A DNA stretch of 64,000 nucleotides from Pigmentiphaga sp. NML080357 (GCF_002188465.1 NZ_NINW01000029.1:218913-282912), one strand, 5' to 3'. Positions 1-9,614 are shown, counted from the stretch's first letter. Made by a program: numbers and translations. The notes: generated by a model not told the origin, from the letters alone.

Positions 1-711
<711 letters not shown>

Positions 712-715
<4 letters not shown>

Positions 716-2028
716 GCTGGCAGATCGCGGCCTGGATCCTGCTGGGCGGATCCACGGTGCTGCTGTTCATCGGCATGCCCGTGGCGCTCACCTTCATCAC
801 TATCAACATCGTCGGCGCCTGGCTCTACATGGGCGGCGAGATCGGGCTCATGCAGCTCGCGCGCAACAGCGTCAGCTCGGTGGCCGCCTTCTCGCTCACG
901 CCCATCCCGCTGTTCGTGCTGATGGGCGAAGTCCTGTTCCATACGGGGCTCGCCCTCAAGGTGATCGACGGCATCGAGCGCATCATCACCCGGGTGCCGG
1001 GGCGCCTGGCGGTAGTGGCCGTCGTGGCGGGCACGGTGTTCTCCGCCATCTCGGGCTCGACCATCGCCACCACCGCCATGCTCGGGTCGCTGATGCTGCC
1101 CGTCATGCTGGCCCGCGGCTACCATCCGCGCATCGCGACCGGCCCCATCATGGCCATCGGCGCGGTCGACATGCTGATACCGCCGTCGGCCCTGACCGTG
1201 CTGCTGGGCTCCCTCTCGGGCATTTCCATCTCCAAGCTGCTGATAGGCGGCGTGATGCCGGGCATCATCCTGTCGGTGGCCTTCGTGCTGTGGATCGTGC
1301 TGAGGGTGCGCATCACGCCCAGCTGGGCGCCCGCCGCCGATACCGGCGAGCGGCGCCGCGGCTGGGAGCGCTGGAACCTGTTCGTGGCCTACGTGCTGCC
1401 CACGCTGTCCATCTTCGGCGTGGTGGTGGGCGCCCTGGCCGCGGGCTGGGCCACGCCCACCGAGTGCGCCGCGCTCGGCTCGTTCGCCACCATGCTGCTG
1501 GCCGTCCTGTACCGCCGGCTGACCTGGGAGGCGCTGGTCAAGTCGCTCAAGGGCACGGCGGCGATCTCGGGCATGATCCTCTTCATCATCCTGGGCGCCA
1601 CCACGTTCGCGCAGATACTGTCGTTCTCGGGCGCGAGCAACGGCCTGGTGGAGATGATCACCGGGCAGGGCCTGTCCACGGGCATGATCGTGCTGGGCAT
1701 GATGCTGATGCTGATCTTCCTCGGCATCTTCGTCGACCAGATCAGCATGATGATGATCACGCTGCCCATCTTCATGCCCATCGTCAACGTGCTCGGCATC
1801 GACCCGGTCTGGTTCGGGGTGATGTTCCTCATCTGCATGCAGCTCGGGCTCCTGCTGCCTCCGCATGGCCTGCTGCTGATGACCATGCGGGGCGTGGCGC
1901 CGCCCACGGTGTCCATGGGGACCATCTTCGTCGCGGTCGTGCCCTATGTGGTGATGAGCCTGCTGCTGCTTGGGGCGGTGTTCTTCGTGCCAGGGATCGC
2001 GACCTGGCTGCCGAAGTGGATCGGGTAG
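712..2028 (+). CDS. TRAP transporter large permease (DctM)
   Basis: The start is the ATG that overlaps the dctQ stop (ATGA), giving 438 residues, close to the usual 425-440 of DctM. The protein is hydrophobic throughout, with about 12 predicted membrane segments. It carries family hallmarks such as the GMPVALTF stretch near the N terminus, a Gly/Ser-rich SAISGSTIAT segment near residue 105 and an IPPSALTVLLG segment near residue 155. It forms the sodium-coupled transport channel with DctQ. A 13-bp inverted repeat follows the gene, which fits the end of the transporter operon. Confidence 0.95.
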
Positions 2029-2043
2029 CGGCGCGGCCCGGCA

Positions 2044-2081
2044 CCTGCCGGCGCTGACTCCTGGGGGGCAGCGCCGGCAGG
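2044..2081 (+). terminator. Inverted repeat after dctM, probable terminator
   Basis: A perfect 13-bp inverted repeat has arms at 2044-2056 and 2069-2081 (CCTGCCGGCGCTG and its complement) around a 12-nt loop, 15 bases after the dctM stop. No T tract follows, so it may act as a non-canonical or Rho-assisted terminator. Confidence 0.6.
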
Positions 2082-2241
2082 CCGTCCCTCCCACATTCTC
2101 CGCCAAGCCGTGGCGGCCCAGAAATGAATGCGATCTGCATCATTAATGGGATAATGAGTTCCAGCTATGTGGCTATCGCGCCACCGCCCCAATGCCTACC
2201 ATCGCTTCGTCCCGGAGAAGTTTCCGGAATAGGAGAACGCG

Positions 2242-3228
2242 ATGGAGGCAGGAGAGGTGCTGGTCCGGTGGCCCGAGGAAGGCGTCGCCCGGGTCCCGTT
2301 CCAGGTTTTTTCCGACCGCGAGATCTACGAGCGCGAACAACAGCGGATTTTCCGCGGCCCGGTGTGGCAGTTCCTGTGTATCGAACAGGACATCCCCCAG
2401 CCGGGCGACGTCGTGACCTCGTGGATGGGGGAGACCCCGGTAATCGTGGCGCGCGATCATGATGGCGCCATTCACGCGATGGTCAATCGCTGCGCCCACA
2501 AGGGCGCGCTGGTCGCGCTCAAGAGCAGGGACAGCGTCAAGCACCTGACCTGTGTCTATCACGCCTGGTCGTACCGGCTGGACGGATCGCTGCGGTCCAT
2601 CGCTTTCCAGAAGGGCGTCAACGGCAAGGGCGGCATGCCCGAGGACTTCGACGTATCCGCGCACCGGCTGCAGCCGGTGCGCGTGCAAACCTTCTGCGGG
2701 CTGGTATTCGGCACGCTGTCGGACGAGACGCCGCCCCTCGGCGAGTTCCTCGGCCCGCGCATGAGCGCGTTCATCGAGCGCAATTACGGGGGCATCGTCC
2801 TTTCGGACCGCAAGTGGCATCACATCAGCTATTCGAAGCGAGCCACGTTCAACCTGGACAAGGAGTACCTCACCGCCGAAGTGCATTCGGCCAAGTACGG
2901 CGCCAAGCACGGGGATTCCGCGCTCGAAGGTCCCGAGTTGCTGGACGCGTGGGAAGAGTTCGACGACGGCATCACGCACAGCATCCAGACCGTCTTTCCC
3001 AACGTGGTGTTCCAGTTCACCCTGAATTCGCTGGCAATCCGTTTTTTCGTGCCCAAGGGCGTGGACAAGACCGAACTGATGTGGATATTCCTGGGCTACG
3101 AGCGGGATACGCCGGAACAGTCGGCCATGCGGATCATGCAATCGAACCTGACGGGGGCGGCGGGGCTGGTCGCGCTCGAGGACGGCTGCATCAACGAGTT
3201 CGTCCAGCGCGGCACCGTGGGGGGGTAA
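2242..3228 (+). pseudogene. Decayed Rieske ring-hydroxylating oxygenase alpha subunit
   Basis: The 328-codon frame starts at an ATG behind a good ribosome-binding site (AGGAGAACGCG). The N-terminal Rieske domain is intact, with Cys84-x-His86 and Cys104-x2-His107. The catalytic domain is not. Residue 180 (FIER) runs straight into a GGIVLSD segment that in anthranilate/salicylate-type oxygenases normally follows the mononuclear iron site, so the NWKLYxEN...DPYHxxxxH region of roughly 50 residues appears missing. The frame then ends just after the FVQRG motif, where complete relatives continue for about 50-60 residues. The protein should lack its catalytic iron. The alignment is from memory of the family; the open frame itself is seen directly. 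Confidence 0.75.
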
Positions 3229-3596
3229 TCCCCAAGGCATATTCGCCGGACGTCATGCTGTCGGCCGTGCGGCTGGTGCTGGCAGGCGGCGTGTTCGTGC
3301 CGCAGATGATGCTCTCCGGCATGCCCGCCCAGCCTGCCTTCGCGCAGGCCCCGTCCGCCGAGGCGCCCGGCGCCGGCCGCTCGACCTCCCTGGACCAGCT
3401 GCGCGGCCTCTTGACCGAACGGCAGATCGACGTGCTGCGCCTGCTCTCGCAGGGCAAGCCCAACAAGCTCATCGCGCGCGACCTCGGCATCAGCGAGGGA
3501 ACCGTCAAGATCCACCTGGCCGCGATCTTCCGCGCGCTCGACGTGCGCAACCGGACCGAGGCGGTGGTGGCGGCCCGGGGGCTGGCGGGGTTGTAG
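3222..3596 (+). pseudogene. C-terminal half of a LuxR/NarL-type response regulator
   Basis: From about 3222, in another frame than the Rieske remnant, the sequence encodes GVIPKAYSPDVMLSAVRLVL. This matches the last strand and helix of a receiver domain, including the conserved Lys of the IPK motif. A linker and a complete LuxR-type helix-turn-helix follow (LTERQIDVLRLLSQGKPNK, then LGISEGTVKIHL). The first ~100 residues of the receiver, including the phosphorylated Asp, are absent. The junction coincides with the truncated end of the Rieske gene, pointing to one deletion that joined two unrelated genes. An ATG at 3255 could still give a ~113-residue DNA-binding product, but nothing shows that it is expressed. 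Confidence 0.75.
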
Positions 3597-3601
3597 GCGG
3601 G

Positions 3602-4909
3602 TCAGGCCAGGCGCCCGGCCATCTCTCGTATCACCGTATGGACGATCGCGCGCACGCAGCGCGCTTCGCCCGCCCGCCCTGCAGCCAAAGCCCGGCGACT
3701 GTCCGCGCCTGTTGCTTCGGCTTCGAACGCCTTGCATAAGCTGTCGGCTGCCGAGACGACGCGACGCCGATAAGTGTCGAGCAGGCGTTCCGATGTACCG
3801 CGATTTATTCCTAACTCGCCTCCGGCTGCGATCATCAATCGTCGATCGATTTGCGAGAAGCGCTGCGCATCCAGGATGGGCCATGCCAGTCGGGTGGCAT
3901 GCGGCCAGTCCTGTTTGTCGAAGGCGCGCGATTCGTAGACCGAGGTGCTGACCAGGTCGTAGTGAGGAGCCGGCTGCACGCCGGTAGCCGAAACCAGAAA
4001 GCTGAGGTTCTTCAAGTGCGCATCGCCGTTGCCCGTCAGCATATTGAAAACCAGCCAGCTGAATAGCCGGGTGCGCGCGACGGCCGGGCTGCGGCACGCG
4101 GCGGCCAGCCGGGCGAGGTTTTCCATGCTCCCCTGCGCATACTTGAAGCTGCGATCCAGCCCCAGAAGCTGGCAGGCATCGATGGCATGAAGGCGGATTG
4201 CCTTTCCTTCCCGCAAAGCGCGGTCGAACCGGTCGACGATGTAGACGGGTTCCGGCACGTAGCGTCGGTGTACGGCCGGCACGATCAGCCCGGACTCGGC
4301 CGCTAGGCGCATCACGAACCATTCGTTGACGACGCAGTGGGGATAGTCGGGATCCGGATGCTCGGGCTTCAGGATTTGCAGCGACGGCAGGGTGCCCGAG
4401 GGCTCATACAGGACATCGTCGCGTATGACGACGGCGAGCTTGTGCTGCGCCCCGGCGAGCGACATGCGCTTGACCGCTCCATGAGTCAGCGCGACGCGCG
4501 GCAGCCGGCGGATGCGCTGCGACAACTCCTTGTCGGAAAGGGGGCGCAGGGCATCTTCGGTGTCCTCCTGTGGCGCGCCGGGAGGCAGTAGCGCGAGCGA
4601 ACCGGCGGTTTCGGCGCCGTAGTAGGCTAGCAGGCCAAAGGCATCTGCCGTATCGAGCCGGGCGTCCGCGGCCAATAGCGTGCGCTGGCCCTCCTCCGGC
4701 AGCAGGTTATCGAAGTACCACTGCACCGGGCGTACGGTGGCTCCGTCGACCAAGGGCTCGGGCTGCAAGGGCAGATGCGGGCTCAACGGGTACCGTCCGC
4801 CAAAGGCCAGCCAGGCTTCGCTGTATTGGAAGGCCCAGAGGCCGTCCTGTTCGCGAAGCTCGCCCACACGATACTCGTTGATGCTGACGATCAGGGTGCG
4901 CGGCATCAT
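3602..4909 (-). CDS. hipA: HipA serine/threonine kinase toxin
   Basis: This 435-residue protein has the full HipA layout: an N-terminal couple_hipA-type domain (about 1-110) and a C-terminal HipA kinase domain. Visible motifs are the flexible loop VKRMSLAGAQHK with Ser150 at the position of the known autophosphorylation site, the catalytic segment NGDAHLKN (294-301, Asp296), and a metal-binding Asp318 in HYDLVST. HipA of E. coli phosphorylates glutamyl-tRNA synthetase and promotes persistence; the same target here is an inference. It overlaps hipB by four bases and is convergent with the response-regulator remnant. No key residue is missing, so the toxin looks functional. Confidence 0.93.
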   Translation of the reverse strand: MMPRTLIVSINEYRVGELREQDGLWAFQYSEAWLAFGGRYPLSPHLPLQPEPLVDGATVRPVQWYFDNLLPEEGQRTLLAADARLDTADAFGLLAYYGAETAGSLALLPPGAPQEDTEDALRPLSDKELSQRIRRLPRVALTHGAVKRMSLAGAQHKLAVVIRDDVLYEPSGTLPSLQILKPEHPDPDYPHCVVNEWFVMRLAAESGLIVPAVHRRYVPEPVYIVDRFDRALREGKAIRLHAIDACQLLGLDRSFKYAQGSMENLARLAAACRSPAVARTRLFSWLVFNMLTGNGDAHLKNLSFLVSATGVQPAPHYDLVSTSVYESRAFDKQDWPHATRLAWPILDAQRFSQIDRRLMIAAGGELGINRGTSERLLDTYRRRVVSAADSLCKAFEAEATGADSRRALAAGRAGEARCVRAIVHTVIREMAGRLA

Positions 4910-5175
4910 CGCCCGTTTCCACGTGCCGCCATATCACGGGCAACTCGCTCCGCCGTGTCGTCCGGTACGTCGAGGATGACTTCGATCCCCAACCCCCTCA
5001 ACACTTGGAACAGTTTGCCCCACTGGACGGTTTCACCGCCGCGCTCGATCTTGCCGAGAAAGTTCTCGCTCACGCCTATGCTGCCAGCGGCATCGTCCTG
5101 CCGGATACCCTGGGCTTTGCGGGCCGAGCGAACGATAGGGCCGAGCTCCTCGGCACTCTTGAGAGTGATTTTCAT
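4906..5175 (-). CDS. hipB: HipB antitoxin / autoregulator (Xre-type HTH)
   Basis: An 89-residue protein with a Cro/C1-type helix-turn-helix at about residues 12-65 (ARKAQGIRQDDAAGSIGVSE then FLGKIERGGETVQWGK). It sits directly upstream of hipA with an ATGA overlap. HipB neutralises HipA and represses the operon. The start is supported by the GAGGA ribosome-binding site five bases upstream. That site and the start codon lie inside a perfect palindrome, so HipB bound there would block both polymerase and, in effect, its own translation start region. Two further palindromes lie upstream. Confidence 0.92.
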   Translation of the reverse strand: MKITLKSAEELGPIVRSARKAQGIRQDDAAGSIGVSENFLGKIERGGETVQWGKLFQVLRGLGIEVILDVPDDTAERVARDMAARGNGR

Positions 5176-5204
5176 AGAATCCTCACGATAGTGAGGATTC
5201 TATG
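5173..5204 (-). promoter_or_regulatory. hipBA operator O1 overlapping -10 box, RBS and start codon
   Basis: A perfect inverted repeat has 14-base arms (CATAGAATCCTCAC at 5173-5186, its complement at 5191-5204) around GATA. It contains the hipB start codon, the GAGGA ribosome-binding site and a likely -10 box TAGAAT (minus strand, 5202-5197). The core reads TCCTCACGATAGTGAGGA (5180-5197) and recurs twice upstream. HipB is the obvious ligand; this is inference from position and symmetry. Confidence 0.8.
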
Positions 5205-5230
5205 AAAAGTCAGCCAACTGCACAACAAAA

Positions 5231-5248
5231 TCCTCAAGATTGTGCGGA
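5231..5248 (-). promoter_or_regulatory. hipBA operator O2
   Basis: TCCTCAAGATTGTGCGGA is an imperfect copy of the O1 core, with its centre 51 bp from the O1 centre. The outer TCC/GGA triplets and the central GAT are kept. Confidence 0.65.
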
Positions 5249-5280
5249 ATTTCGTTGGCGAGTTTCCTTCATGTATGAAG

Positions 5281-5298
5281 TCCTCGCGATTGTAAGGA
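5281..5298 (-). promoter_or_regulatory. hipBA operator O3
   Basis: TCCTCGCGATTGTAAGGA is a second upstream copy, centred 50 bp from O2. The even spacing, close to five helical turns, places all three sites on the same face of the DNA and would allow looping or cooperative binding by HipB dimers. Confidence 0.65.
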
Positions 5299-5341
5299 TT
5301 TCACCCATCGACATCCTCCGTTGGGGATGGCCTGCCCTGGG

Positions 5342-6514
5342 TCAGACGACCCCCCGCTCGCGCATCCTGGCGATGGCGTCCCCGGAATAGCCGTGTTCCC
5401 GCAGGATGAGATCGGCATGCTCGCCGGGTGACGGGATCGTCCCCGCTTGCCCGGGAGTCCGGAGAAAACGCGGCGCCGGCGCGGGCTGGACGACCCCCTC
5501 GATTTCCACGAACGCCTGCCTGGCGAGGTGGTGGGGATGCCCCGGCGCCTCCCGCATATCCAGGACGGGCGTGACGCAGGCATCGGCGCCGGCAAACGCC
5601 GCGAGCCACTGGTCGCGCGTCTTGCACAGGAAGGCGGCGGTCAGCTTGCGCTTGAGCCGCGGCCATCGCTCTTCGTCCCATTGATGCCGGAAGTCCTCGT
5701 CATCGGCGAAGCCGCAACCCTCGACCAGCGCCTGATAGAACGGCGCCTCGATCGCCGCCACGGCAACGAAGCCGCCGCCCTTGCAGGCATAGGCCGCATA
5801 GAACGGCGCGCTGCCATCCAGGAAGTTGCCGCCTCGCCGGCCCGGGTGCCAGCGCTCCATGGCGGCGTATCCGTACAGCATCGACATCAGCAGCGCCGCG
5901 CCATCGCTCATGGCGGCATCCACGACTTGGCCCTGTCCGCTGCGGCGGCTTTCCCACAAGGCCGCCATGATTCCGAAGGCCAGCATCATGCCGCCGCCGC
6001 CGAAGTCGGCGACCAGGTTCAAGGGCGGAGGCGGGGGATGCCCGGGATCGCCCATGGCGTGCAGCGCGCCCGACAGCGCCAGGAAGTTCAAGTCGTGGCC
6101 GGCCTGGTGCGCCAGCGGGCCGGACTGGCCCCAGCCGCTCATGCGCGCATAGACCAGGGCGGGCCGGGCCTGAAGGCATTCGTCGGGACCCAGTCCCAGC
6201 CGCTCCAGCACGCCCGGCCGGAAACCCTCGATCAGTACGTCGGATCGGCGGACCAGGCTCATGACCACCGAAGGGGCGTCCGGATGCTTGAGGTCCATCG
6301 CGAGGCTGCGGCGGCCGCGCTGCAGGACATCGGCGTTGCCCGACGCCGCCCGGGGGCGGCCATGCCGGCGATCGATGCGCGTGACGATGGCTCCCATGTC
6401 CGCCAGCACCATCGCGGCAAAAGGAGCCGGGCCTATGCCGGCGAACTCCAGCACTCGCAATCCTTCCAGCGGACCTGCCATCTCGGGGTTCCTTGTCGGG
6501 GCCGCCGTCTTCAT
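5342..6514 (-). CDS. Family III CoA transferase, alpha-methylacyl-CoA racemase-like
   Basis: A 390-residue CaiB/BaiF-fold protein. The N terminus has the nucleotide-fold stretch LEGLRVLEFAGIGPAPF. It also carries the pattern that separates alpha-methylacyl-CoA racemases from CoA transferases: SGWGQSGPLAHQAGHDLNFL with the catalytic-type His near residue 138, and LVADFGGGG with the Asp near residue 170. It probably epimerises 2-methyl-branched acyl-CoA. Its start overlaps the stop of the Bug gene (ATGA), and it ends the operon headed by the palindrome at 7571. A second protein of the same type lies at 14553-15671. Confidence 0.85.
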   Translation of the reverse strand: MKTAAPTRNPEMAGPLEGLRVLEFAGIGPAPFAAMVLADMGAIVTRIDRRHGRPRAASGNADVLQRGRRSLAMDLKHPDAPSVVMSLVRRSDVLIEGFRPGVLERLGLGPDECLQARPALVYARMSGWGQSGPLAHQAGHDLNFLALSGALHAMGDPGHPPPPPLNLVADFGGGGMMLAFGIMAALWESRRSGQGQVVDAAMSDGAALLMSMLYGYAAMERWHPGRRGGNFLDGSAPFYAAYACKGGGFVAVAAIEAPFYQALVEGCGFADDEDFRHQWDEERWPRLKRKLTAAFLCKTRDQWLAAFAGADACVTPVLDMREAPGHPHHLARQAFVEIEGVVQPAPAPRFLRTPGQAGTIPSPGEHADLILREHGYSGDAIARMRERGVV

Positions 6515-7485
6515 TCAGCCTTGATGCCGGCCTGCCGGATGACGGTATGCCATTTCCTTGTTTCCGAGGCCTGGAAGGCGGCCAATTCCTCGGGCGTGGT
6601 CAACGCGACCTCGGCGCCTATCTCCGCCAGCTTCGAGCGCACCTGAGGCGCCTGGAAGGCGCTGCTGACTTCCGCATGGAGCTTCTTGACGATCGGAGCC
6701 GGCGTTCCCGCCGGCGCGTAGAGCGCGAACCACGTGTAGGCCTCGTAGCCGGGTACGCCGCTCTCGGCCAGTGTCGGGACGTTCGGCATGGCATGGGTGC
6801 GGCGGCCCGCGGTCGTCGCAAGCACGCGGAATTTTCCGGCCTGGATCTGGGGGATGGCTTGCGGACCCAATTCGATCATCATGTCCACCTGTTTGCCCAG
6901 CAATCCCAGCAAGGCCTGGCTGCTGCCCCGGTAGGTCACGGGCAGGATCGAGATGCCCGCCATTTCCTTTAGCAGTTCGACGTTGGTGTGTTGCGAGAGC
7001 CCGTTGCCGGTCGACGCATAGGTCAGCTTGCCGGGATTCGCCTTGGCGTACGCCAGGAACTCCTGCATGTTCGTGGCGGGCACGTCGGGATGTACCACGA
7101 GGTAGCTCGGCATGACGGCGAGCCGCGCAATGGGAGCAAAGTCCTTGACCGGATCGTAGGGCATCTGGCGGATAAGGCTGGGGCTGACGGCGAACGGCCC
7201 GGTGGAGCCGATGACCAGGGTGTAGCCGTCGGGCGCCGATTTCGCCGCCGCTTCGGTGCCGATCAGGCCGCCCGCGCCGGTCTTGTTCTCCACGACGACG
7301 GCCTGGCCCCACGCCTTCTGCAAGGCTTCGGCGGTCAGCCGGGCCATCATGTCGAATGCGCCGCCGGGAGGCTGCGAGGCGATGATCTTGATGGGGCGGC
7401 TCGGATACGCCGGCGGCGCGTCCGCCCAGGACGCCGTGCTGGCGAGCGCCGCCAGTGCTGCTCCTACGCTTCTCATGGTGACCAT
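6511..7485 (-). CDS. Bug/TctC-family periplasmic substrate-binding protein
   Basis: A 324-residue protein with an N-terminal signal peptide (about 1-22, ending ASTASWADA). The Bug signature follows: YPSRPIKIIASQPPGG, then the paired ligand-binding loops GTEAAAKSAPDGYTL and YDPVKDFAPI, and the late motif PAGTPAPIVKKL. Bug receptors bind small carboxylates or amino acids in the periplasm. No TctA/TctB membrane genes are nearby, which is normal for this large paralogue family in Bordetella. The gene follows the TetR operator and overlaps the racemase-like gene, so it probably delivers or senses the acid used by this pathway. Confidence 0.92.
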   Translation of the reverse strand: MVTMRSVGAALAALASTASWADAPPAYPSRPIKIIASQPPGGAFDMMARLTAEALQKAWGQAVVVENKTGAGGLIGTEAAAKSAPDGYTLVIGSTGPFAVSPSLIRQMPYDPVKDFAPIARLAVMPSYLVVHPDVPATNMQEFLAYAKANPGKLTYASTGNGLSQHTNVELLKEMAGISILPVTYRGSSQALLGLLGKQVDMMIELGPQAIPQIQAGKFRVLATTAGRRTHAMPNVPTLAESGVPGYEAYTWFALYAPAGTPAPIVKKLHAEVSSAFQAPQVRSKLAEIGAEVALTTPEELAAFQASETRKWHTVIRQAGIKAE

Positions 7486-7570
7486 GGTGTCTCCTCTTTG
7501 TTTTGGCCGGCCCGGCCCGCGCAGGTTCGCGAACCTGCCGGGGCGTTCCCGGTGGCAGTCATTCTGCTAC

Positions 7571-7584
7571 CGCACGATCGTGCG
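7571..7584. promoter_or_regulatory. TetR-type operator palindrome upstream of the Bug-racemase unit
   Basis: CGCACGATCGTGCG is a perfect 14-bp palindrome 86 bp upstream of the Bug start codon. Its 12-bp core GCACGATCGTGC occurs again at 13637-13648 before the enoyl-CoA hydratase gene. The adjacent tetR gene (7672-8352) is the likely source of the ligand. Confidence 0.7.
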
Positions 7585-7646
7585 AACAATAGAGGTTTCC
7601 TCACACGGCGCGACCTGGGGTCACGCTGCGATCGAGGGCGTAGGAG

Positions 7647-7665
7647 GCTCGCTCGAGACGCGAGC
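7647..7665 (-). terminator. Possible hairpin after tetR
   Basis: GCTCGC at 7647-7652 pairs with GCGAGC at 7660-7665, just past the tetR stop. The 6-bp stem has no T tract, so this is a weak terminator candidate separating the long operon from the Bug-racemase pair. Confidence 0.35.
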
Positions 7666-7671
7666 GGGTGT

Positions 7672-8352
7672 CTACCGCTTTGCCGGCCGCATCTGCTCGA
7701 TCTGGGCCAGCAGCATGGCGTGCGCAATTTCGCGGCTGCGCGCTTCGGGGCCGGCCAACTGCCGGACCAGCAGCCCGTGAGCCAGCACGAGCAGCTCCTC
7801 GGCCTTCTGGTCCGGATCGATGTCGTTGCGGAATTCGCCCGCCTGTTGGCCGTCCCGGATCAGCTTGGCCCAGAAGCGATGCTGGCGCCGATAGCGATCG
7901 GCCTGGTGCGCGTGCAGTTCGTCGTTGCGGGTGCTCGAAGCCAGGTAGTTGATCCAGAAACGCCAGAAGCGGTCCTTGGGAGACCGGCAGACGTAGCCTT
8001 CGAGAAGGCGCTGCAGCTGTTTCAGCGGCGAGCCCTTGTACTGTTCCCAGTCGTCGGGCAACTCGTAGGCGCTCTCGAGCGCGGCGATCAAGAGCCGCTG
8101 CTTGTTTCCGAAGTAGTAGTTGATGGTGCCGGTGCTCAGGTCCGCGGCCTGGGCGATCTTCCGCATGCTGAGATTCTCGATCCCGTTCTCGGAAATGAAC
8201 TCGTAGACGGTGCCGAGCAGGTGCTTGCGCGTCAGTTCCTGCCCGCGGCGCGACCGGCGTTCGCGTTCGGGCAGGCCTTCCTCGGCGCTCGCCGGTTCCG
8301 AGGGGGCGGGAGAGGAGGCTGCGGACTTCTTTCGTGGCGGAGATGCAGGCAT
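7672..8352 (-). CDS. TetR-family transcriptional regulator
   Basis: I chose the ATG at 8352 (226 residues); longer readings run through the upstream gene end in another frame. A low-complexity Ser/Pro/Arg N terminus of ~40 residues precedes a TetR helix-turn-helix (FISENGIENLSMRKIAQAAD, then TGTINYYFGNKQRLLIAA). The C-terminal domain has a BetI-like appearance (PKDRFWRFWINYLASS...). The gene is the last of the operon that starts with the enoyl-CoA hydratase. The shared palindromes at 7571 and 13637 make it the candidate repressor of both transcription units. The effector is probably an acyl-CoA of the pathway, by analogy with other catabolic TetR proteins. Confidence 0.88.
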   Translation of the reverse strand: MPASPPRKKSAASSPAPSEPASAEEGLPERERRSRRGQELTRKHLLGTVYEFISENGIENLSMRKIAQAADLSTGTINYYFGNKQRLLIAALESAYELPDDWEQYKGSPLKQLQRLLEGYVCRSPKDRFWRFWINYLASSTRNDELHAHQADRYRRQHRFWAKLIRDGQQAGEFRNDIDPDQKAEELLVLAHGLLVRQLAGPEARSREIAHAMLLAQIEQMRPAKR

Positions 8353-8453
8353 GTCGGTGCGGAATGAAGGCGGACGAATTGCTGCGCGTGCCCGGCAACG
8401 GGCACGCAACCGATCATACCGTGCGGCGGCCCGCGCCGCGGCGCGGCCGGCGC

Positions 8454-9614
8454 TCAGCGCAACACGCCGCGGGCGATGATCTCCTTCATGATTTCGTTCG
8501 AACCGCCGTAGATCGGGCCGATACGCGCATTGGCGTAAAGCCGGGCAATGGGGAACTCCATCATGAGGCCATTGCCGCCATGCAATTGCAGGCATTCGTC
8601 GACCACCTCGTTGCATTGCTGCGTGGCCCAGTACTTCGCCATGGCCGCTTCTTCGGAAACCAGCTCGTTCGCCAGCGCCCGGGTTATGCAGTAATCCACG
8701 AACACGCGCGCATGGCGGACCCGGGTCTGGCATTCGGCCAGCTTGAAACGCGTATTCTGCAGTTCGGACAGCCGCTTTCCGAACACCTGCCGCTGGCAGA
8801 CATAGTCTTTCGCCAGCGCGACGGCGGTCTCCATGTGCGCCACGGCGTTCGCGGCGATGTACAGGCGTTCCGTCGGCAATTGCGCCATGAGCTGCGCGAA
8901 TCCCCGGCCTTCCTCGGTTCCCAGCAGGTTGTCGACGGGCACCGCCGCGTCGTCGAAGAACAACTCGGCGGTGTCCGAACCCTTGTTGCCCAGCTTCTCG
9001 AGCAGCTTTCCCCTGCGGAAACCCGCAAGCCCGCGGGTCTCGACCAAGATGATCGAGGTGCCGCGCGAACCCGGCGCATGGACGTCGGTCTTGGCCACCA
9101 GCAGGATCAGGTCGGCGTGGTAGCCATTGGTGATGAAGGTCTTCGCTCCGTTCAACAGGTAGGCGTCGCCCCGGCGATCGGCGCGCGTGCGGATGGCCTG
9201 CAGATCGGACCCCGCGTCGGGTTCGGACATGGCGATGGCGCCCACCATCTCGCCGCGCGCCATGGCGGGAAGCCAGCGCCGCTTCTGCGCCTCGCTGCCG
9301 TAGCGCAGCACATAATTGGCGACGATGCCGCTGTGCACGGTATTGCCGAAGCTGCCGATGAGCGCGCGCGCCTGCTCGCTGAAGATGACGATGTCATGGG
9401 CAAGCGTGCCGCCTCCTCCGCCATACTCCTCGGGAATGCTCGCGCACAGCAGGCCCATCTCGCCCGCCTCGTTCCAGGCTTCGCGGTCTATCAGCATGGA
9501 CTTCGTCCAATGCTCTTCCCGCGGAGCGAACCGCTCGACGAAGAAGCGCCGCGCCGCATCCTGCAGCATCTGCAGCTCGTGGGTCAACCACGAGGGACGA
9601 TAGGGCGCGATCAT
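8454..9614 (-). CDS. Acyl-CoA dehydrogenase
   Basis: The start at 9614 overlaps the ligase stop (ATGA) and gives 386 residues, the usual length. The protein has the acyl-CoA dehydrogenase signatures AIAMSEPDAGSDLQAIRT (FAD binding) and QLHGGNGLMMEFPIARLYAN near the C terminus. The position of the catalytic Glu of medium-chain enzymes is Gly here (PIYGGSNEI). A Glu in LPTERLYIAANA matches the base of isovaleryl- and long-chain-type enzymes. It introduces the alpha,beta double bond into a CoA-activated acid, upstream of the enoyl-CoA hydratase step encoded at the head of the operon. Confidence 0.93.
   Translation of the reverse strand: MIAPYRPSWLTHELQMLQDAARRFFVERFAPREEHWTKSMLIDREAWNEAGEMGLLCASIPEEYGGGGGTLAHDIVIFSEQARALIGSFGNTVHSGIVANYVLRYGSEAQKRRWLPAMARGEMVGAIAMSEPDAGSDLQAIRTRADRRGDAYLLNGAKTFITNGYHADLILLVAKTDVHAPGSRGTSIILVETRGLAGFRRGKLLEKLGNKGSDTAELFFDDAAVPVDNLLGTEEGRGFAQLMAQLPTERLYIAANAVAHMETAVALAKDYVCQRQVFGKRLSELQNTRFKLAECQTRVRHARVFVDYCITRALANELVSEEAAMAKYWATQQCNEVVDECLQLHGGNGLMMEFPIARLYANARIGPIYGGSNEIMKEIIARGVLR

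Noticed and set aside
2173..3240. A 355-codon minus-strand frame over the Rieske remnant
   Set aside because: No family features; it mirrors the Rieske codons.
5202..5390. A 62-codon plus-strand frame starting in the hipBA palindrome
   Set aside because: The ATG is the mirror of the hipB start inside the perfect palindrome. The frame covers the operators and then the end of the racemase-like gene.
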